Notes under the pieces: generated by a model
Told to the model about the DNA's origin: nothing
Database searches by the model: none
The model's input: only the letters and a program-made list of their open reading frames with translations
Program-made: the position numbers and the translations under genes
Source: Brachionus manjavacas
Lineage: Eukaryota > Rotifera > Eurotatoria > Ploima > Brachionidae
Direction of reading: 5' to 3'
Assembly (NCBI GenBank): GCA_019054805.1
Contig: JAHQIY010000014.1
Location: 1,922,001-1,986,000 of the forward strand
Length of the DNA stretch: 64,000 bases
In this document: in pieces, positions 20,041 through 31,953 of the stretch
Numbering within the stretch: position 1 is the stretch's first letter
How the letters are laid out: each line of letters opens with the position of its first letter

Positions 20041-21660
20041 TTAAACAACATTTAAAAATAACCAAGTGAATTATGAACTATGAAATGAGCTAGTTTTTTT
20101 TTACAATTCATCTTTCTCAGCATCAGTAGGTTCGGTATCGACATCAGCTGATTCATCGGTTTCATTTTCACCTTTGTCTTCGCTTGCTTTTTCAGCTTCT
20201 TCTTGTTTGCGTTTCTCTTCTTCGCGCTGTCGTTCTTCTTCGTCTAGCTTTTCTTTGGCTTTTTGTTCAGCTTCTTTGGTTTGACCCCATGTTTCATTGC
20301 CGATTTTTTCGGCGTAAGCTTCGTCATCAGCTACTAGAATGTTGTCGAAAATAGTTCCTGATTTTACTTGCCACAAGTCAAAGCCAACAGCACCAATGTC
20401 AGTGTATCTATACAAGAAGTCATCAGATACATAATCTGGATTGTCGATTTCGGGATGAATCCATGGTCCCTTGTAATTTGGATTATCTATTTGTTTTGGT
20501 TTCCATTCGCCTTTGTATTCTGGGTTGTTAATTTTGGGTGGAGCCCATTCTCCGTCCATTTCATCGTCCCAGTCGTCTGGTTTTTTGGCATCGGGATCCG
20601 GAATGAATTCTGGTTTATCCCAATCTTCAGGCTTGGTATCAGTTGGATCATCGATTTTTTCATTGTCTTGCCAGTCATCTGGCTTTTTGGCATTTGGATC
20701 TGGAATTTTCTTTGGCGCCAAAAAGTCCCAGTCTTCTTCCAACTTGCCCGATTCTACTTTTTCGTTGTCAATTTTAACTACATATGTATTGTCCGGATTT
20801 AGGACCAGTGTATACAAGTGACTAAGCTCATCGTCTTTGCATTTAATCTCTTTTTTGGTCAACAAATTTTTTCCTTTGTAATTGAAAATAACGTGTACTT
20901 TTTTGGTCGAGTAACCACAAATATCTGGCCCAAACATAATGTAGTATGGCGAATCACCGTGAAGTGACGCTTGGTCCAAATCTTTTGGGTACAATTTGAT
21001 GTAGCCACCGCCACAGTCAATCTTTTGTTCGTGTTTTACTGTAAATTGAATGACAAGAGATTTGCCTTCGTTCGAGAATGGCTCAAGTTTGGCTGAAATT
21101 CCATAAAAACGAGCGTCTTGTGAGGTCTGAATGCCAACATCTTTCTCTGCATCGCCGTAAAATTTACCATGAGACAATTTGAAGGCACCTTGTTCAGCTC
21201 CCTTGAATGTTGATTCAACCCATCGCTGTTTAAAGGCATCTTCACTCTCAAATCTTTCATCAAAATAGACAGTTTTGTCTGAGATGACTCGTTCGGCCAT
21301 AGCCAAAGCCACTACGGCTATTAGAAACTTGTTCATTTTTGTTTCAATCTTACCAAAACTTGTGTTTGTGATTTAGTAAATTGACTATTTTTAAATAGAA
21401 ATATTCCTTTACAATATGAACTTTTGTTCTCTTTTCTTTTTAAATGGGAAAATTCTTTCAAAAGTTGTGTTCAATTTCTGTTGGTTGGAAATATTTTATT
21501 TTGTAAAAAACGACAAAAAAATTGTCTTGAACTTTTTGAATATTTTTCTCTTTACTTTGTACATGGCAACAAAAATATTTTTTGTTGGCAATTTTTCAAA
21601 ATTTACGACTCAATTTTTTTGATATCTCCCATTTTTAACCAATTATTTTGTTACAACGTT
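20041..21660 (-). repeat. Direct segmental duplication, copy 2 (1.62 kb)
   Basis: It matches 14096-15715 at all but about five positions. The right boundary is sharp: both copies share ...TTACAACGTT and then diverge. Confidence 0.95.
20101..21336 (-). CDS. CALR: Calreticulin, copy 2 (intronless)
   Basis: The predicted protein is identical over all 411 residues to copy 1, with the same signal peptide, lectin signatures, three A and three B P-domain repeats and KDEL end. Only two nucleotides of the coding sequence differ (21094 T versus 15149 C; 21184 G versus 15239 A), both silent. The upstream 325 bp is also shared, apart from two changes, so both copies should have the same promoter and be expressed alike. 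This is either a very recent duplication or one kept uniform by gene conversion; a collapsed or duplicated haplotype in the assembly is another possibility. Confidence 0.95.
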   Translation of the reverse strand: MNKFLIAVVALAMAERVISDKTVYFDERFESEDAFKQRWVESTFKGAEQGAFKLSHGKFYGDAEKDVGIQTSQDARFYGISAKLEPFSNEGKSLVIQFTVKHEQKIDCGGGYIKLYPKDLDQASLHGDSPYYIMFGPDICGYSTKKVHVIFNYKGKNLLTKKEIKCKDDELSHLYTLVLNPDNTYVVKIDNEKVESGKLEEDWDFLAPKKIPDPNAKKPDDWQDNEKIDDPTDTKPEDWDKPEFIPDPDAKKPDDWDDEMDGEWAPPKINNPEYKGEWKPKQIDNPNYKGPWIHPEIDNPDYVSDDFLYRYTDIGAVGFDLWQVKSGTIFDNILVADDEAYAEKIGNETWGQTKEAEQKAKEKLDEEERQREEEKRKQEEAEKASEDKGENETDESADVDTEPTDAEKDEL

Positions 21661-23031
21661 TTTCCTAGAAGTTTCTTATTTTGATCTACTTTGATTATAT
21701 ATTTTCATATATTTTAATTTTTCATTTTTATTATTTTTTTTTCTAATCTAATTTTTAAGAAATTATTCTCTTTACAATGTGACACTTATATCCATTTATT
21801 TTTTTATATTTTTTGTCACCCTCCCTTAAATAATATCAAATTTATATCAACAATTCACTTAACTTGAAAAATTAGAAAATTATTAATCTTGATTTGTCGT
21901 CTTATTCCGAAATCATGCCTGATCATTTTTTATCATATTTCATTTTATTTTTAATCGCTTTGTTTCCTCGTTTCAGTCTCAATTTTACACTAAATACTGA
22001 TGCTATATTATCAGATTTAATAAATTAATTTGAAATTAAAACTCTTTCATCAAAATAAAAACACTGAAAAGTATAAATTGGATACTTCTTTATATTGCAT
22101 ATAAATATTTCAGCTAAATTCTAATTAAATTAATCATTCCAAACAAACATTTATTTTGAATAGTTTTTTTTTTAATTTTGATTTTTTTAAATCGATGAAA
22201 ACCATCAATTTTAATACAAGACAAAAAAATTAATACAGAACGAATAAATTTTAATTATAACTATTTGAATTTTATTTTTAAAATTAAAAGAACATTTTCT
22301 TTAACAACATGCTATATTTTAAATGGAAATTTCGTTTACACCTTAAAAGTTTTATGAATATTTGGATTTAAAAAATAAATTTTGTTATTTGTAAAATTTT
22401 ACAAATTTAATATTAAATGTTCTTTTAATTTTCGCAATTTGACTCAATTAACATTTGAATTAAAATTTAAGCTTATTTTACTAGCTATGCCCTTAAGGAT
22501 CTTGATGACAATAAATTTTGTATTACCCCAAAAAAATTGATTATTTTTTTAAGCAAAGTTAAATTGTTTTTTTAAAATTTCTTCTTTATAATAACAAATT
22601 ACTAAAATAACAAAAAAAGCTAAGCCGAATATCAAGTTGGCGGGTTATGTTTCTTTTTAAAAGGATTTAAAAAAAGGTACATTTAAAGCATTAATTTAGC
22701 GAAACTAATTAAATACAGTTTTTCTAAATTATTAACAGATTTTGAATCGTACTCATTGAAAGTGGGAGGAAAAGTCACACGAAATAGTTTAAATTAATTA
22801 AAGTTAAGTTTTCTCTTAGCAATTCTTATTCTCTTTTTAATTTTGTTTTTATATTAAAATTGATTTTAAACTTTTAAGACCATTATTAATAATTTTGTTT
22901 CTCTTTAACAAACCATCAATATAAATAAAAATATTTTTCGTGATTAAAAAATTTTTGAAGTGATTTTACCAAAAAAATCAAAACAATTAAATTTCAATAT
23001 TTTTGTTTGCTAAATTAGACACACAGGCGAG
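21661..23031. other. Intergenic, AT-rich
   Basis: No gene or clear repeat is seen between the upstream edge of calreticulin copy 2 and the promoter of the plus-strand cysteine-rich gene. Confidence 0.5.
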
Positions 23032-23039
23032 TATAAATA
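23032..23039 (+). promoter_or_regulatory. TATA box of cysteine-rich gene 1
   Basis: TATAAATA lies immediately before the first possible ATG (23040). Transcription should begin about 30 nt later, so that ATG is probably not transcribed. This supports the second ATG at 23076 as the start. Confidence 0.6.
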
Positions 23040-23075
23040 ATGATTTTGCCATTTATTTTAGATAAACAGTTAAAA

Positions 23076-23831
23076 ATGAATCTCATTTTTGGAGTCGGGA
23101 TAGTACTTATTGTGGTAAATATTGGATATACCAAAGCAATTGGAAAGATCACCGATAATTTTTTTGATTTTCATTCGGCTCTAAAGTTTCCAAATGAATT
23201 GCCTACTAAAAAAATAGATAATTTCTCTTTTAACAATAAAAAAATTCATGAATCAGAGCACAGTGAAAAGTTGTTGCCGGAAAGGCGACAAAATTTGCCA
23301 AAATTTGGCAAAAATACAAGCTTTAATTCTGGAAAAAATAAAAGGTATGTAAAAAAATTTTGTTTCTGTTGTTTAACTGATTTTTTTAGAGTTTTTATTA
23401 TGCCAAAAATTTACCATCTGAAAAATGTGTATTTTGCTCATGAGTGTAAAACTTATTTGAAGTACCAAAGTGGACTGGACTGGAATTGTAACACGATCAT
23501 GAAACACGCAGACGACTTCGACAATCATTTGGATAAATACTGCTATTGTTGGCTAGAATACGATTGCATTGAAAACGAGCAATTTTATTTCGATTTCGAC
23601 ACAGAAGAGGAAAAAATTAATTTAAATGAGAGTTTAATTAAAACTTATGAAAAAAGATGTGAAAACGGAATGAAGGAATTCACCAGTGTCAAATGGAATT
23701 GTACAATTCAAGTCTATGACAATGAATTGGATGTTGACGCTGATAATTTGTCAAATTTTGACTCTTTTTGTGACTGCTATACAAAGAAAAAATGCCATGA
23801 GTCAAAAGTAATTAATTTACATGATTTTTGA
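23076..23831 (+). CDS. Secreted cysteine-rich two-repeat protein 1 (unknown family)
   Basis: I do not recognise this family. Exons are 23076-23344 and 23390-23831. The 45-nt intron (GTATGT...TTTTTTTAG) is a multiple of three and has no stop, so the frame also stays open if it is kept. The spliced product from the ATG at 23076 is 236 aa, with an N-terminal signal peptide (hydrophobic LIFGVGIVLIVVNIGYTKA) and a Lys/Asn-rich linker. The C-terminal half has two repeats of C-x11-W-x-C-x(17 or 22)-C-x-C-x5-C, ten cysteines in all, separated by a 30-residue spacer containing FYFDF. The same repeat is found in the convergent gene at 24564-25277, whose product is 237 aa. It is probably secreted and disulfide-bonded; function unknown. 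Confidence 0.75.
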   Translation: MNLIFGVGIVLIVVNIGYTKAIGKITDNFFDFHSALKFPNELPTKKIDNFSFNNKKIHESEHSEKLLPERRQNLPKFGKNTSFNSGKNKRYVKKFCFCCLTDFFRVFIMPKIYHLKNVYFAHECKTYLKYQSGLDWNCNTIMKHADDFDNHLDKYCYCWLEYDCIENEQFYFDFDTEEEKINLNESLIKTYEKRCENGMKEFTSVKWNCTIQVYDNELDVDADNLSNFDSFCDCYTKKKCHESKVINLHDF

Positions 23832-24563
23832 TTATAAAACTGGAAAATTTTTTTAAAATTTTTTTATATGAGTCTTGAATTATTGTTAATGTGTTTAGTA
23901 ATTATTTTTATGGATGTTTTTTTTTTATTAAAACATTTTAAAAAATTATTTATTCTTATTTTGAAAAAAGTCAATTTTAGATTGTCATGAAATGGGTGGA
24001 AAAAACAACACACGCCAGGAATCGAATCAATTGAAAAATAAATCTATTTTAATTAGCTAAAAACTTTAAAATATTTTTTTGGTTAATATTTCCTTATTTA
24101 AGTGATGCTAGATGAATTTCGCATTTTTTTTATCATGTAGGAGTCGGAAATGTTTTTTTTTTTTAAATCTAAATAATGATTGTTTTTAATCGCAGTCTTC
24201 AATTAAAAATATTATTTCCTCTTATTAAATTATTTAAAAAAAAAACAATAATGGAATCGCATGAATTTTTTTGCTTAGTGTTTTTGATAACCCCTCAAGC
24301 AATATCTGAAATTTGAGCTAAACTGAATATTTAATGACATATTTAATTATTTCAAAAGCGTGAAGGTCTGGCCTTCACGCTTTACAAATTGAAGGTGAAT
24401 GCTGCACAGTGTCGATTTGAAGCATCAAAAAACTTACTTTTTTAAAAAAATATATTTTTCTACTCGGAAAAATAAAAATTTACAAAATAAATTGATTAAA
24501 TTTTTTTTTACAATTGAAAAATAATAAAAAAAAAACAATATATTATCTGAACTAATTTTAAAA
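23832..24563. other. 3' spacer between the two convergent cysteine-rich genes
   Basis: AT-rich DNA holding both 3' ends. The only clear structure is the perfect hairpin at 24355-24383. Confidence 0.5.
24355..24383. terminator. Perfect 12-bp hairpin between convergent genes
   Basis: AAAGCGTGAAGG, loop TCTGG, CCTTCACGCTTT. Because it is symmetric it would form in transcripts from either side. A role in 3'-end formation is only a guess; it does not match the histone stem-loop. Confidence 0.4.
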
Positions 24564-25277
24564 TTAAGAGTAAAAATCGACAATTCTTTGATGAGTGCAT
24601 GTATCTTTGAGAATACAATCACATAAATATTCTTCGTTCGGATCATTGTTTGCATTGGGGCTATTTTTTCGGATTGAGCACTTCCAGCTCTTGTTCGTTT
24701 CTCTTCTTAAAACTTTTTCGCACTGAAAATCAGCACCGCGGTTTATTTTTTTTCGAGCATTGTCTCTCAATAGCCTTAGCATGTAACCATAACTAAAATA
24801 AAACAGTTCTTTCTTGGAACAATCGTATGCATATGAGCATACACAAAACAATGGTATTAGATTCTCATTGTTGGTATGTGTGGCTGCATTTCTTTTGTCC
24901 GACTTGGTATACTTGACTTTGCAGGTCCAGTTTTTTCCGTCTTCTTTTTTGAGATTGATCTCGCATTTGCGACTTTTGGACATTTTTTTGTTAGCCTCGT
25001 TGATCGAAACGTTCCAAAAGTCCTTCAAAAACTCCATCAAGTCCAAGTATCTGTTTTGATTGTTGGTCGGTGACGAATTCATCGATGACATTAGAAATGC
25101 ATAAGACGAGTATTGTCTTGTGTCGTTTTGTTTCTTCCTGCTTGTTTCGTCAGAGGCCGAGTCACCGGATCGAAAGGGTCTCTTTTGGTTGATAATATAA
25201 CAAGATCCGTATGTAAGGCATACTAAAAAAGTTATTAAAATACAATGTTTGAGTGAAATAGTTTGTAAATTTTTCAT
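24564..25277 (-). CDS. Secreted cysteine-rich two-repeat protein 2 (unknown family)
   Basis: This is a paralogue of the gene at 23076-23831, arranged tail to tail with it. It is one exon. I chose the ATG at 25277 (237 aa) over 25316 because it puts a standard signal peptide (HCILITFLVCLTYGSC core) at the N-terminus and matches the paralogue's length. A Ser/Asn/Gln-rich linker follows. Two repeats then fit C-x11-W-x-C-x(25 or 18)-C-x-C-x5-C, separated by about 32 residues with the shared KELFYF stretch (NEQFYF in the paralogue). Both end 10-11 residues after the last cysteine with a His/Ile/Val-rich tail. The x11 and x5 spacings are identical in all four repeats while the rest has diverged, suggesting constraint on the disulfide fold. 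Function unknown. Confidence 0.75.
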   Translation of the reverse strand: MKNLQTISLKHCILITFLVCLTYGSCYIINQKRPFRSGDSASDETSRKKQNDTRQYSSYAFLMSSMNSSPTNNQNRYLDLMEFLKDFWNVSINEANKKMSKSRKCEINLKKEDGKNWTCKVKYTKSDKRNAATHTNNENLIPLFCVCSYAYDCSKKELFYFSYGYMLRLLRDNARKKINRGADFQCEKVLRRETNKSWKCSIRKNSPNANNDPNEEYLCDCILKDTCTHQRIVDFYS

Positions 25278-28011
25278 TATTTTTTTGATCTCGATTAGGC
25301 TGTATCTAGACACCAAAATTTAAAATTCAAATCTGTAAAAAAATCGAATTTGTTTTATAAGAAAAAAATCCTTGTTTTTTTAAAAGACTTTTTGTCAAAT
25401 TCCTAAACAAACTGCTATGGAAATATTACATTTGCTCAAAGAAATAAAGTAAAATTAATTGTATCTTTTCCAAGACTTAATAAATAATTGTCCATTCGAC
25501 AAATATTTAATAATTAAATTTTGATTTTGAATTAAATTTTTCTTTCTGTCTTGAAAATAAATTCAATTTTTTTCTGATAAAAATTAAAGGAGAAAATATT
25601 TTAGTTGTGAACAAAAATAGTATCAACTTTGACAAAATTAAGAATCAATTCAAATGCAAATAAATCCCACTTAAGTTAGATTTAATAACCGGTAATTTAC
25701 AATTTAAATCAAAATATTTTTTATTTAATTAAGTGAAATTTAAATCAATTTGCCGGTCCGATTATGAAATGAAGCCTCAAATTTTGTTTGGCAATATTTC
25801 CTGATTTTATAAACCAGTTCAAATCTTTTAAATAAATTATTTAAAACAAAAGAAAAATAAAAGACTTAAAAGGATTATTATTTTTCTTGTGACGCATAAC
25901 TCTGCTAAGTAGGGAATATCCAATGACGAAAAATAATCTCAATTTATATCAAATTTGTTAAAATAAAATTTATTTCAGCTTAAATCATTTTAGTCACCTA
26001 TTTCTATTGATTTTTGATGTCTAAACAAGCTTACAACCCCAAGTTATTTTATCGACTTTATTAGTTTAGAATTCAGAACGATTCGTTGGGAGAATTTGAG
26101 CGACAATTTTGAAATAGGTAAATGATTCATTATTGCCATTTATAGAAAAAATAAAAAAAATTAACAAAAAGAGCAATTCTACTCTTAAAATTTTTACATT
26201 GATATTTTTTTTTACTAATTCACTATTTTTCATTTTTATCTTGACCAGAGTTGGCGTAAATTTAAAACAAATAAAATTAATAATAAAAATAATAATATTG
26301 AGATGATATCATAAGGTTCTTGAAATATTTGGCATCCTAGCTCACTTTTGTTGAACTAAAGCGGCTTTGACGCCGAAATTTAATATCTTGGCGTCTAATC
26401 TAAGCTAATTTCAATTTCCGTGTAGTCATTTCCTCTTTCTTTTCTAATTTAGATTCTATTTGAACTTTTAAAGATAGTTTTTTAAGAATTTTAAAAATAG
26501 AAGTCAAAATAGACAACAGATTTTATTTGAAAAGTTGAAAAAAAAAATTGTTTAATTTTTCTATTGTAGACCAGATCATTGAGGAAAAATTTAGACATTC
26601 GGCTATTTTAAAGCGGTTTCTGTATCAGCTAAATTTAGGTTCCATTATCTTAAAAATTATAAAAGAAAACTTGTTATCTCAACATTTAAATAAATATTAG
26701 ATAATTGCAGATTTTATCGTTTCCTACTCAAGCCTCTAAATGCATTTTCATGTAAATAACATTAAATTTTAATTAATGTTTTAAATCTAAATTAAAAGTC
26801 TTTTAAGTGAATGTATTTATATAGGATATCGCACGGGCTGAATTTAAATTATTTCATTTGAAACTAAACAAGTGGTATTTGAATTTAAATTAAAACAAAG
26901 TCTAAATGTTATTTCTAATGTAATTAAGATATTAAATGATCAATTTTTCAGTTTTTTCAATTTGAAATTCTTTCGATGTTGTATTTATTTGAATTTTGAA
27001 TAGAAAAGTGTAAAATTTTAAAAATAAACTCTGAACCAAGAATAATTAAATTGTTCGAAATTATTCTCTCAAATTGTCTAATTTAAAATTTTTAGGGAGA
27101 AAATTAGTAAAATCGGTAAATTAAGTAAATTTATAACAATATTTGAATTTGGAAAAAAATGCGAAATTTTAATGCGACTAATAGATTGACATTAAATTTT
27201 TGTTAAATTTTATTTACTGAAAATAATTTAGAATATTTCAGTTAATTGAATACTTAACTAAATCATGGATCTAAATCTGTTTTTTTTCTTTTCACTTTAG
27301 ACTTGAATTTAACAAAATAAATTTTTTTAAATTTTATTGGAAAAACAATAACAGTACTCAAATTTTAAAATTTGGCTTTTAAATTAAGTGCTGTAATAAA
27401 TCAATATTCATATATCAATAGCCTTTTTTAAATTCGGCTTATTTTGACCATATTTGAGAAAAAAATATCTAAGCAATCTTTCCATATTTTTTATTTCGAA
27501 TTTTGATTCTAAAATGATTAAATTTCTTTCCTACATTGTGTACTTTGCGTGTTTTTTTCAAATAAAGATTACCAAAAAAAAAAATTATTTCAAAATTCCA
27601 AATCATATATCTAATTATTACGGGAAAATAAAAAGAATAACATGTTCATGGGTAAAATTAAAATCTAAGTTATATATTTTTTAAGTCGTGCCATGTAATT
27701 TTCATTTAGTACCAGTTTATATAAATAGATTGAAAGCTTTAGCCTTAATACTTGATAGAAATTAGTAATTCAGAATTTAAAATTTGACTGGAAAACCTTT
27801 AAATAAATTAAATTTTTTATATTTATAATGAAAAATGCATTTTTTTATTTTGCTTAAGAAAAAATTGAATAAAAAGAATATATTTTTATTAAATTTTAAC
27901 ATGTTTTTTTTATCATTTGACCTTCGGATTCTAAATTATTTTGAAAGAAACTCTAAAATAGTCTTAAAAGTATGGAATCTAAAAATAATATAATAATTGT
28001 CCTTATTCTAT

Positions 28012-28185
28012 CCTGGCGGATAATGGGGAGGCGCTCATCTCCTTTTCAAGTACCTTTTTGAGCAACGGCTCCGATCTGACACAGAGGCTACTGCATCGAG
28101 TTGATCATCTACACTGCAATTATTACCCAGTCGAAACTGGTCCCCCTATTTTTATGATGAAAGAGATTTAAACATTCGCCCCGTA
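28012..28185. repeat. GC-richer anomalous island
   Basis: This block of about 170 bp is visibly richer in G and C than the kilobases around it. Plus-strand frame is open for about 50 codons without known motifs. It contains CCAGTCGAAACTGG, a T-arm-like palindrome. It could be a fragment of a mobile element or an insertion; I cannot name it. Confidence 0.35.
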
Positions 28186-31100
28186 TGGAAATTTGAAAAA
28201 ATACTGAAACAAAAAATTAAAATTTTTTCAATTTTCGAGAATCAAAATTTTCTTCCCACTTAAGTATTTGCTTACATTTAATTTGTTAATAATAAGCGTT
28301 TTCCTGTTTTTAATGACCTTGCTAAAATATAAACTTTTTGAGTGATAAAAATATCTTAGTCTAAAGAAAAATTAATAAAAAATCAAATATTTTAATTTCA
28401 TTAAAATATCGGTTAAAATGATAAATATTTAAAAATAAATTTAGTTTAAAATCGAAAATTTTAAAATAATGTCTCTTAACATTAAAATTCCTTTGTATAA
28501 TTTTCTTTACACTGGAGAACTTGCACTTTTCCGAAATTCTTCTGAATACGACCCCGTATCTTAAAAATTAAAAAAATAAATTTTTTTTTTTGAAAATTAT
28601 TAAAAACCTTTAATGGGCTTCCACCCTCGTTTTTTTTTTTGGTCTCTAACTTGAAGTAAAAAAAAGGTTTAATGGTGTCCTGAATCTTTTTTGCTTGAAT
28701 TATGTCGATTCAATTTGCCAGACATCTTTGAAGTGCAAAGATGACACTTGGTTTTAATATTTTTAAATTTTTTACAAAATAGTTCTTTTCATCATTAAAT
28801 CAATCAAATTTGAAATTATTTAAATTATTTTTCAAAATTCAGTCGTTTTGAAAATTATGGTGTAATTGTTTGATACCAAAATAAAAAAAGTAAAATTTCT
28901 GACAAATTGTTTTTGGTACTTTAGGTTGATGTTTTGCTGTAAGTATCAAATGCATTTTTCAAAAAAAATTCATTAAATTTTTTAACAGAAATACTGCATT
29001 TTATTAAAATACTTGACTTTTACCACGCTCTTAAATGACTGCAATGCTGCAATTTCGAACAAGGGAAAACGGTACAAATAAATTTCAGAAAATTAAAAAT
29101 TTTTGATCTAAAATTCTGTTAAAAATGTCGCAATTTGTATTTTTTTAATTTTTAATTTTTTTGAGTGTCAAAATGATAAAAAATCAAAATAATTTTAGAG
29201 ACCAATCTCAAAAGCAATTACATCAAGCTAGGTAAAATAAATTCATGAATAAATATAAGATCACGACTCGCTAATCTAATTTCCACTAAATAACAAACCA
29301 TTTAAGGATATTAAGTTTCTTTTGTCGATAGATGACTTCCAAATTTAAAGACAGATAAAAAGCTTAATTAAAGTAGCTCAAGCCGAATGCATTCAGCACC
29401 AGAACCACGAGAAAAATACCATATAAATTATTTAATATCAAGTTTAAAGTTTTAAGCAATAAATTTTAAATATTGATCGATTAAAACAAAAATTTCAAAA
29501 AATATTTGCTGATTCATAATCATTAGGTTATATTTTTTTTAACAATCACAATATCTTTGGCAATCAAAAATTTTCATTTTAGCTATTCTTAAATATAATT
29601 TTTTTAAATACTAAACCGATCTAATTATCTAGTTTAGCACAAAATATATTTTTAATTTATTATAAATGGGATCTATTTTTGTAAAATTTTAGCCCATAAA
29701 TCCAATTAATTTTATTTTTAATTTTTAATTTTGTGTCTATAAAAGACGTCTTAAAAGCTAAAATTTCATTTTATTTTTTTTGGCTTATTTAAATTGTTTT
29801 CTATGAATTAATTGCGTCATGGCCTGGCTAAAGATGCTTCCGATATAAGCTATTAACGATGAATTAGTTTAACTTTATAAATTTCAGTAGGAGCCTTAAG
29901 AAAAGTAAAAAGAATATTTTTGTAAAATTAAATAATAAAAACTTGTTATAAATTTGTAATTTTTTAATTATCATTAAAAATAATATTAATAATATTGAAG
30001 AAAAAATGATAAAAACAAACTTAAATTAAAATAATTTCATTTTTTAGAGTACCTTTAATAAGATTTCATTTTGAGAAAAAATAACGAGTGTCCAAATTTG
30101 GTATTTTAATTTTTCAAATTGAAAGAATAATTGACAATGATAAAAATTGAGCATACCTTAATTCTGAATTATCCATTTGATCGTGAAAATTTAATTACAA
30201 ATTTTATTTAACAGTAAAGAGAATTTTTTTTGATCGAATTAGTTTGTATGCCAAATGATTTTTGCACAGATTTTGATGAAAAGAATTCTATATTCTAAGG
30301 TTTTTCTCAAAAGGTGAATTTTTAAAGAATGATTTAAACATAAGGGTTAGGGTTACCTAGCCTTATAAAAATTTTTAAAAAAATTACTTTCATTATCAGA
30401 TATAAAAATAAATTTAATTTAATTTAATTTTCTATTTTAATTTCAAATTTGAATAATTTCAAAATTTGAACATAAAAAAAAATTTCAAAAGGATATCATA
30501 ATCTTAACATTTTAGAAAAAAATAAAAATAAAACTTGTAAACTTCAAAGAAAAAAATCCTCTTAAATTTTTGGAAGACAGATAAAGATAGCCAGCCAATT
30601 TTGTTTTCAATTTCAAAATTTGTTAAAGTTCAATAATCAGTTGAAGATGGAATTTTTTTTCATTTAAATTTTAGATCATTATAATTTTTAGTTGAATTTC
30701 AAATTCGAAATAAATTTTTTATTCGAATAAAATTCAGTTATCCTATAACTTTAAATTTTATTTACAAATACTTTTTGATTTTGATAAAAAAATATTCTAA
30801 TACGAAATCAAATACAATTTTCGATTTTCATCTTTTTAATCGTATTCTCTTTTAGGTGAAATTAAAATATTTGAATTTAAATTTTATTAGAATAAAGGAA
30901 AAATATTTTGCAGAGACTGGATTTAGGTGTTTCATTGAATGTGTCTTCTGATTCAATTTACAGAAGTAATTTTTTACTCTTAAAGTGCATTTTTTAAACT
31001 AATTAGTAAAACTTTTTTTATTATCCATCAAATAATTTGTTAAATTATTTCTATTTTTCCAAAATATGTAATCAAATATTAATTATGTAATCATTAGATA

Positions 31101-31617
31101 GTTTTAGTGATTAACAGGGGTGATCTCACCATTGAAACGCGGGTAGACGCGTCTCCTGGCTTTTTTTCTATGTTTTGTGTAAAAAAAATTCTGTTCATAA
31201 AAAAAAAGCAAAAAAAAATATTAACCGAAAAAAAGCTCCAAAATTAAGATCATAGATTCTAGCTAATATCGATCTGTATTCGAAACAAGTATAAAAACAA
31301 ATTAAAAATATGAAAGAGATCTGATCTGTATAAAAAAAATTGATTTCTAGATCAAAGAAAATCGTAGTAAAATAGCAAAAATCAACTTTGGAACATTTTT
31401 GATTATATTTAAAATTTTTCTTAATTACATTTTAAATCCATTATTTTGTATAGATATTTTTTTGAATAAAACTTTTTTTAAACAAACAAACTTGAATTTG
31501 ATTTAATTTACATGGTTTTATCTGGTGATCAATTTAAATTTATGTGATCAGAGAAAAAATTTGGTGATCATTGGTTTCGTTAAGTGATCAATATTGATCT
31601 CATTTTAGGTGATAGGG

Positions 31618-31686
31618 AAAACTAAGTGACTGGTAATCCCTTGTAAGTTTTCCATGTGCATAACTTTTCGAATCTTTGACCTTTTT
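31618..31686 (+). repeat. Direct repeat, unit 1
   Basis: About 69 bp, with around 90% identity to 31954-32022. The shared core is gtgactggtaatc...ccatgtgcataact. Confidence 0.8.
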
Positions 31687-31953
31687 TTGATCTGTAAAAG
31701 CCAAAGACCAGAAAATTTCAAGATCTATCTAGTGGTATCTTCGGTTTTGCATAATTCGAAAAATTCATTGCAAAAAACCTATTTGAAGAACGTCAAAATA
31801 TGTTTTTTGCTCTTTTTCTAAGTCGCCTAATTTGTTGTCCTTTTAACTTTTTGGACTCCTGTAAATTGTATCATGTAGGACTTTTTGCGCTCTTGAATCT
31901 GATCTATTAATCATTATCGTAGCTAAAAAATTGACCATTCTGCAGTGACTTGA

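Noticed and set aside
24000..24030. GGAATCGAATC, B-box-like sequence
   Set aside because: No convincing A-box or acceptor stem nearby; not a tRNA.
24876..25073. Two plus-strand frames over cysteine-rich gene 2
   Set aside because: Antisense to a gene with signal peptide and a cysteine pattern shared with its paralogue.
27454..27684. 76-codon plus-strand frame in the gene-poor region
   Set aside because: AT-biased composition only; no supporting signal.
30343..30360. GGGTTAGGGTTA, telomere-like sequence
   Set aside because: Only about two units, isolated; not enough for an interstitial telomere repeat.
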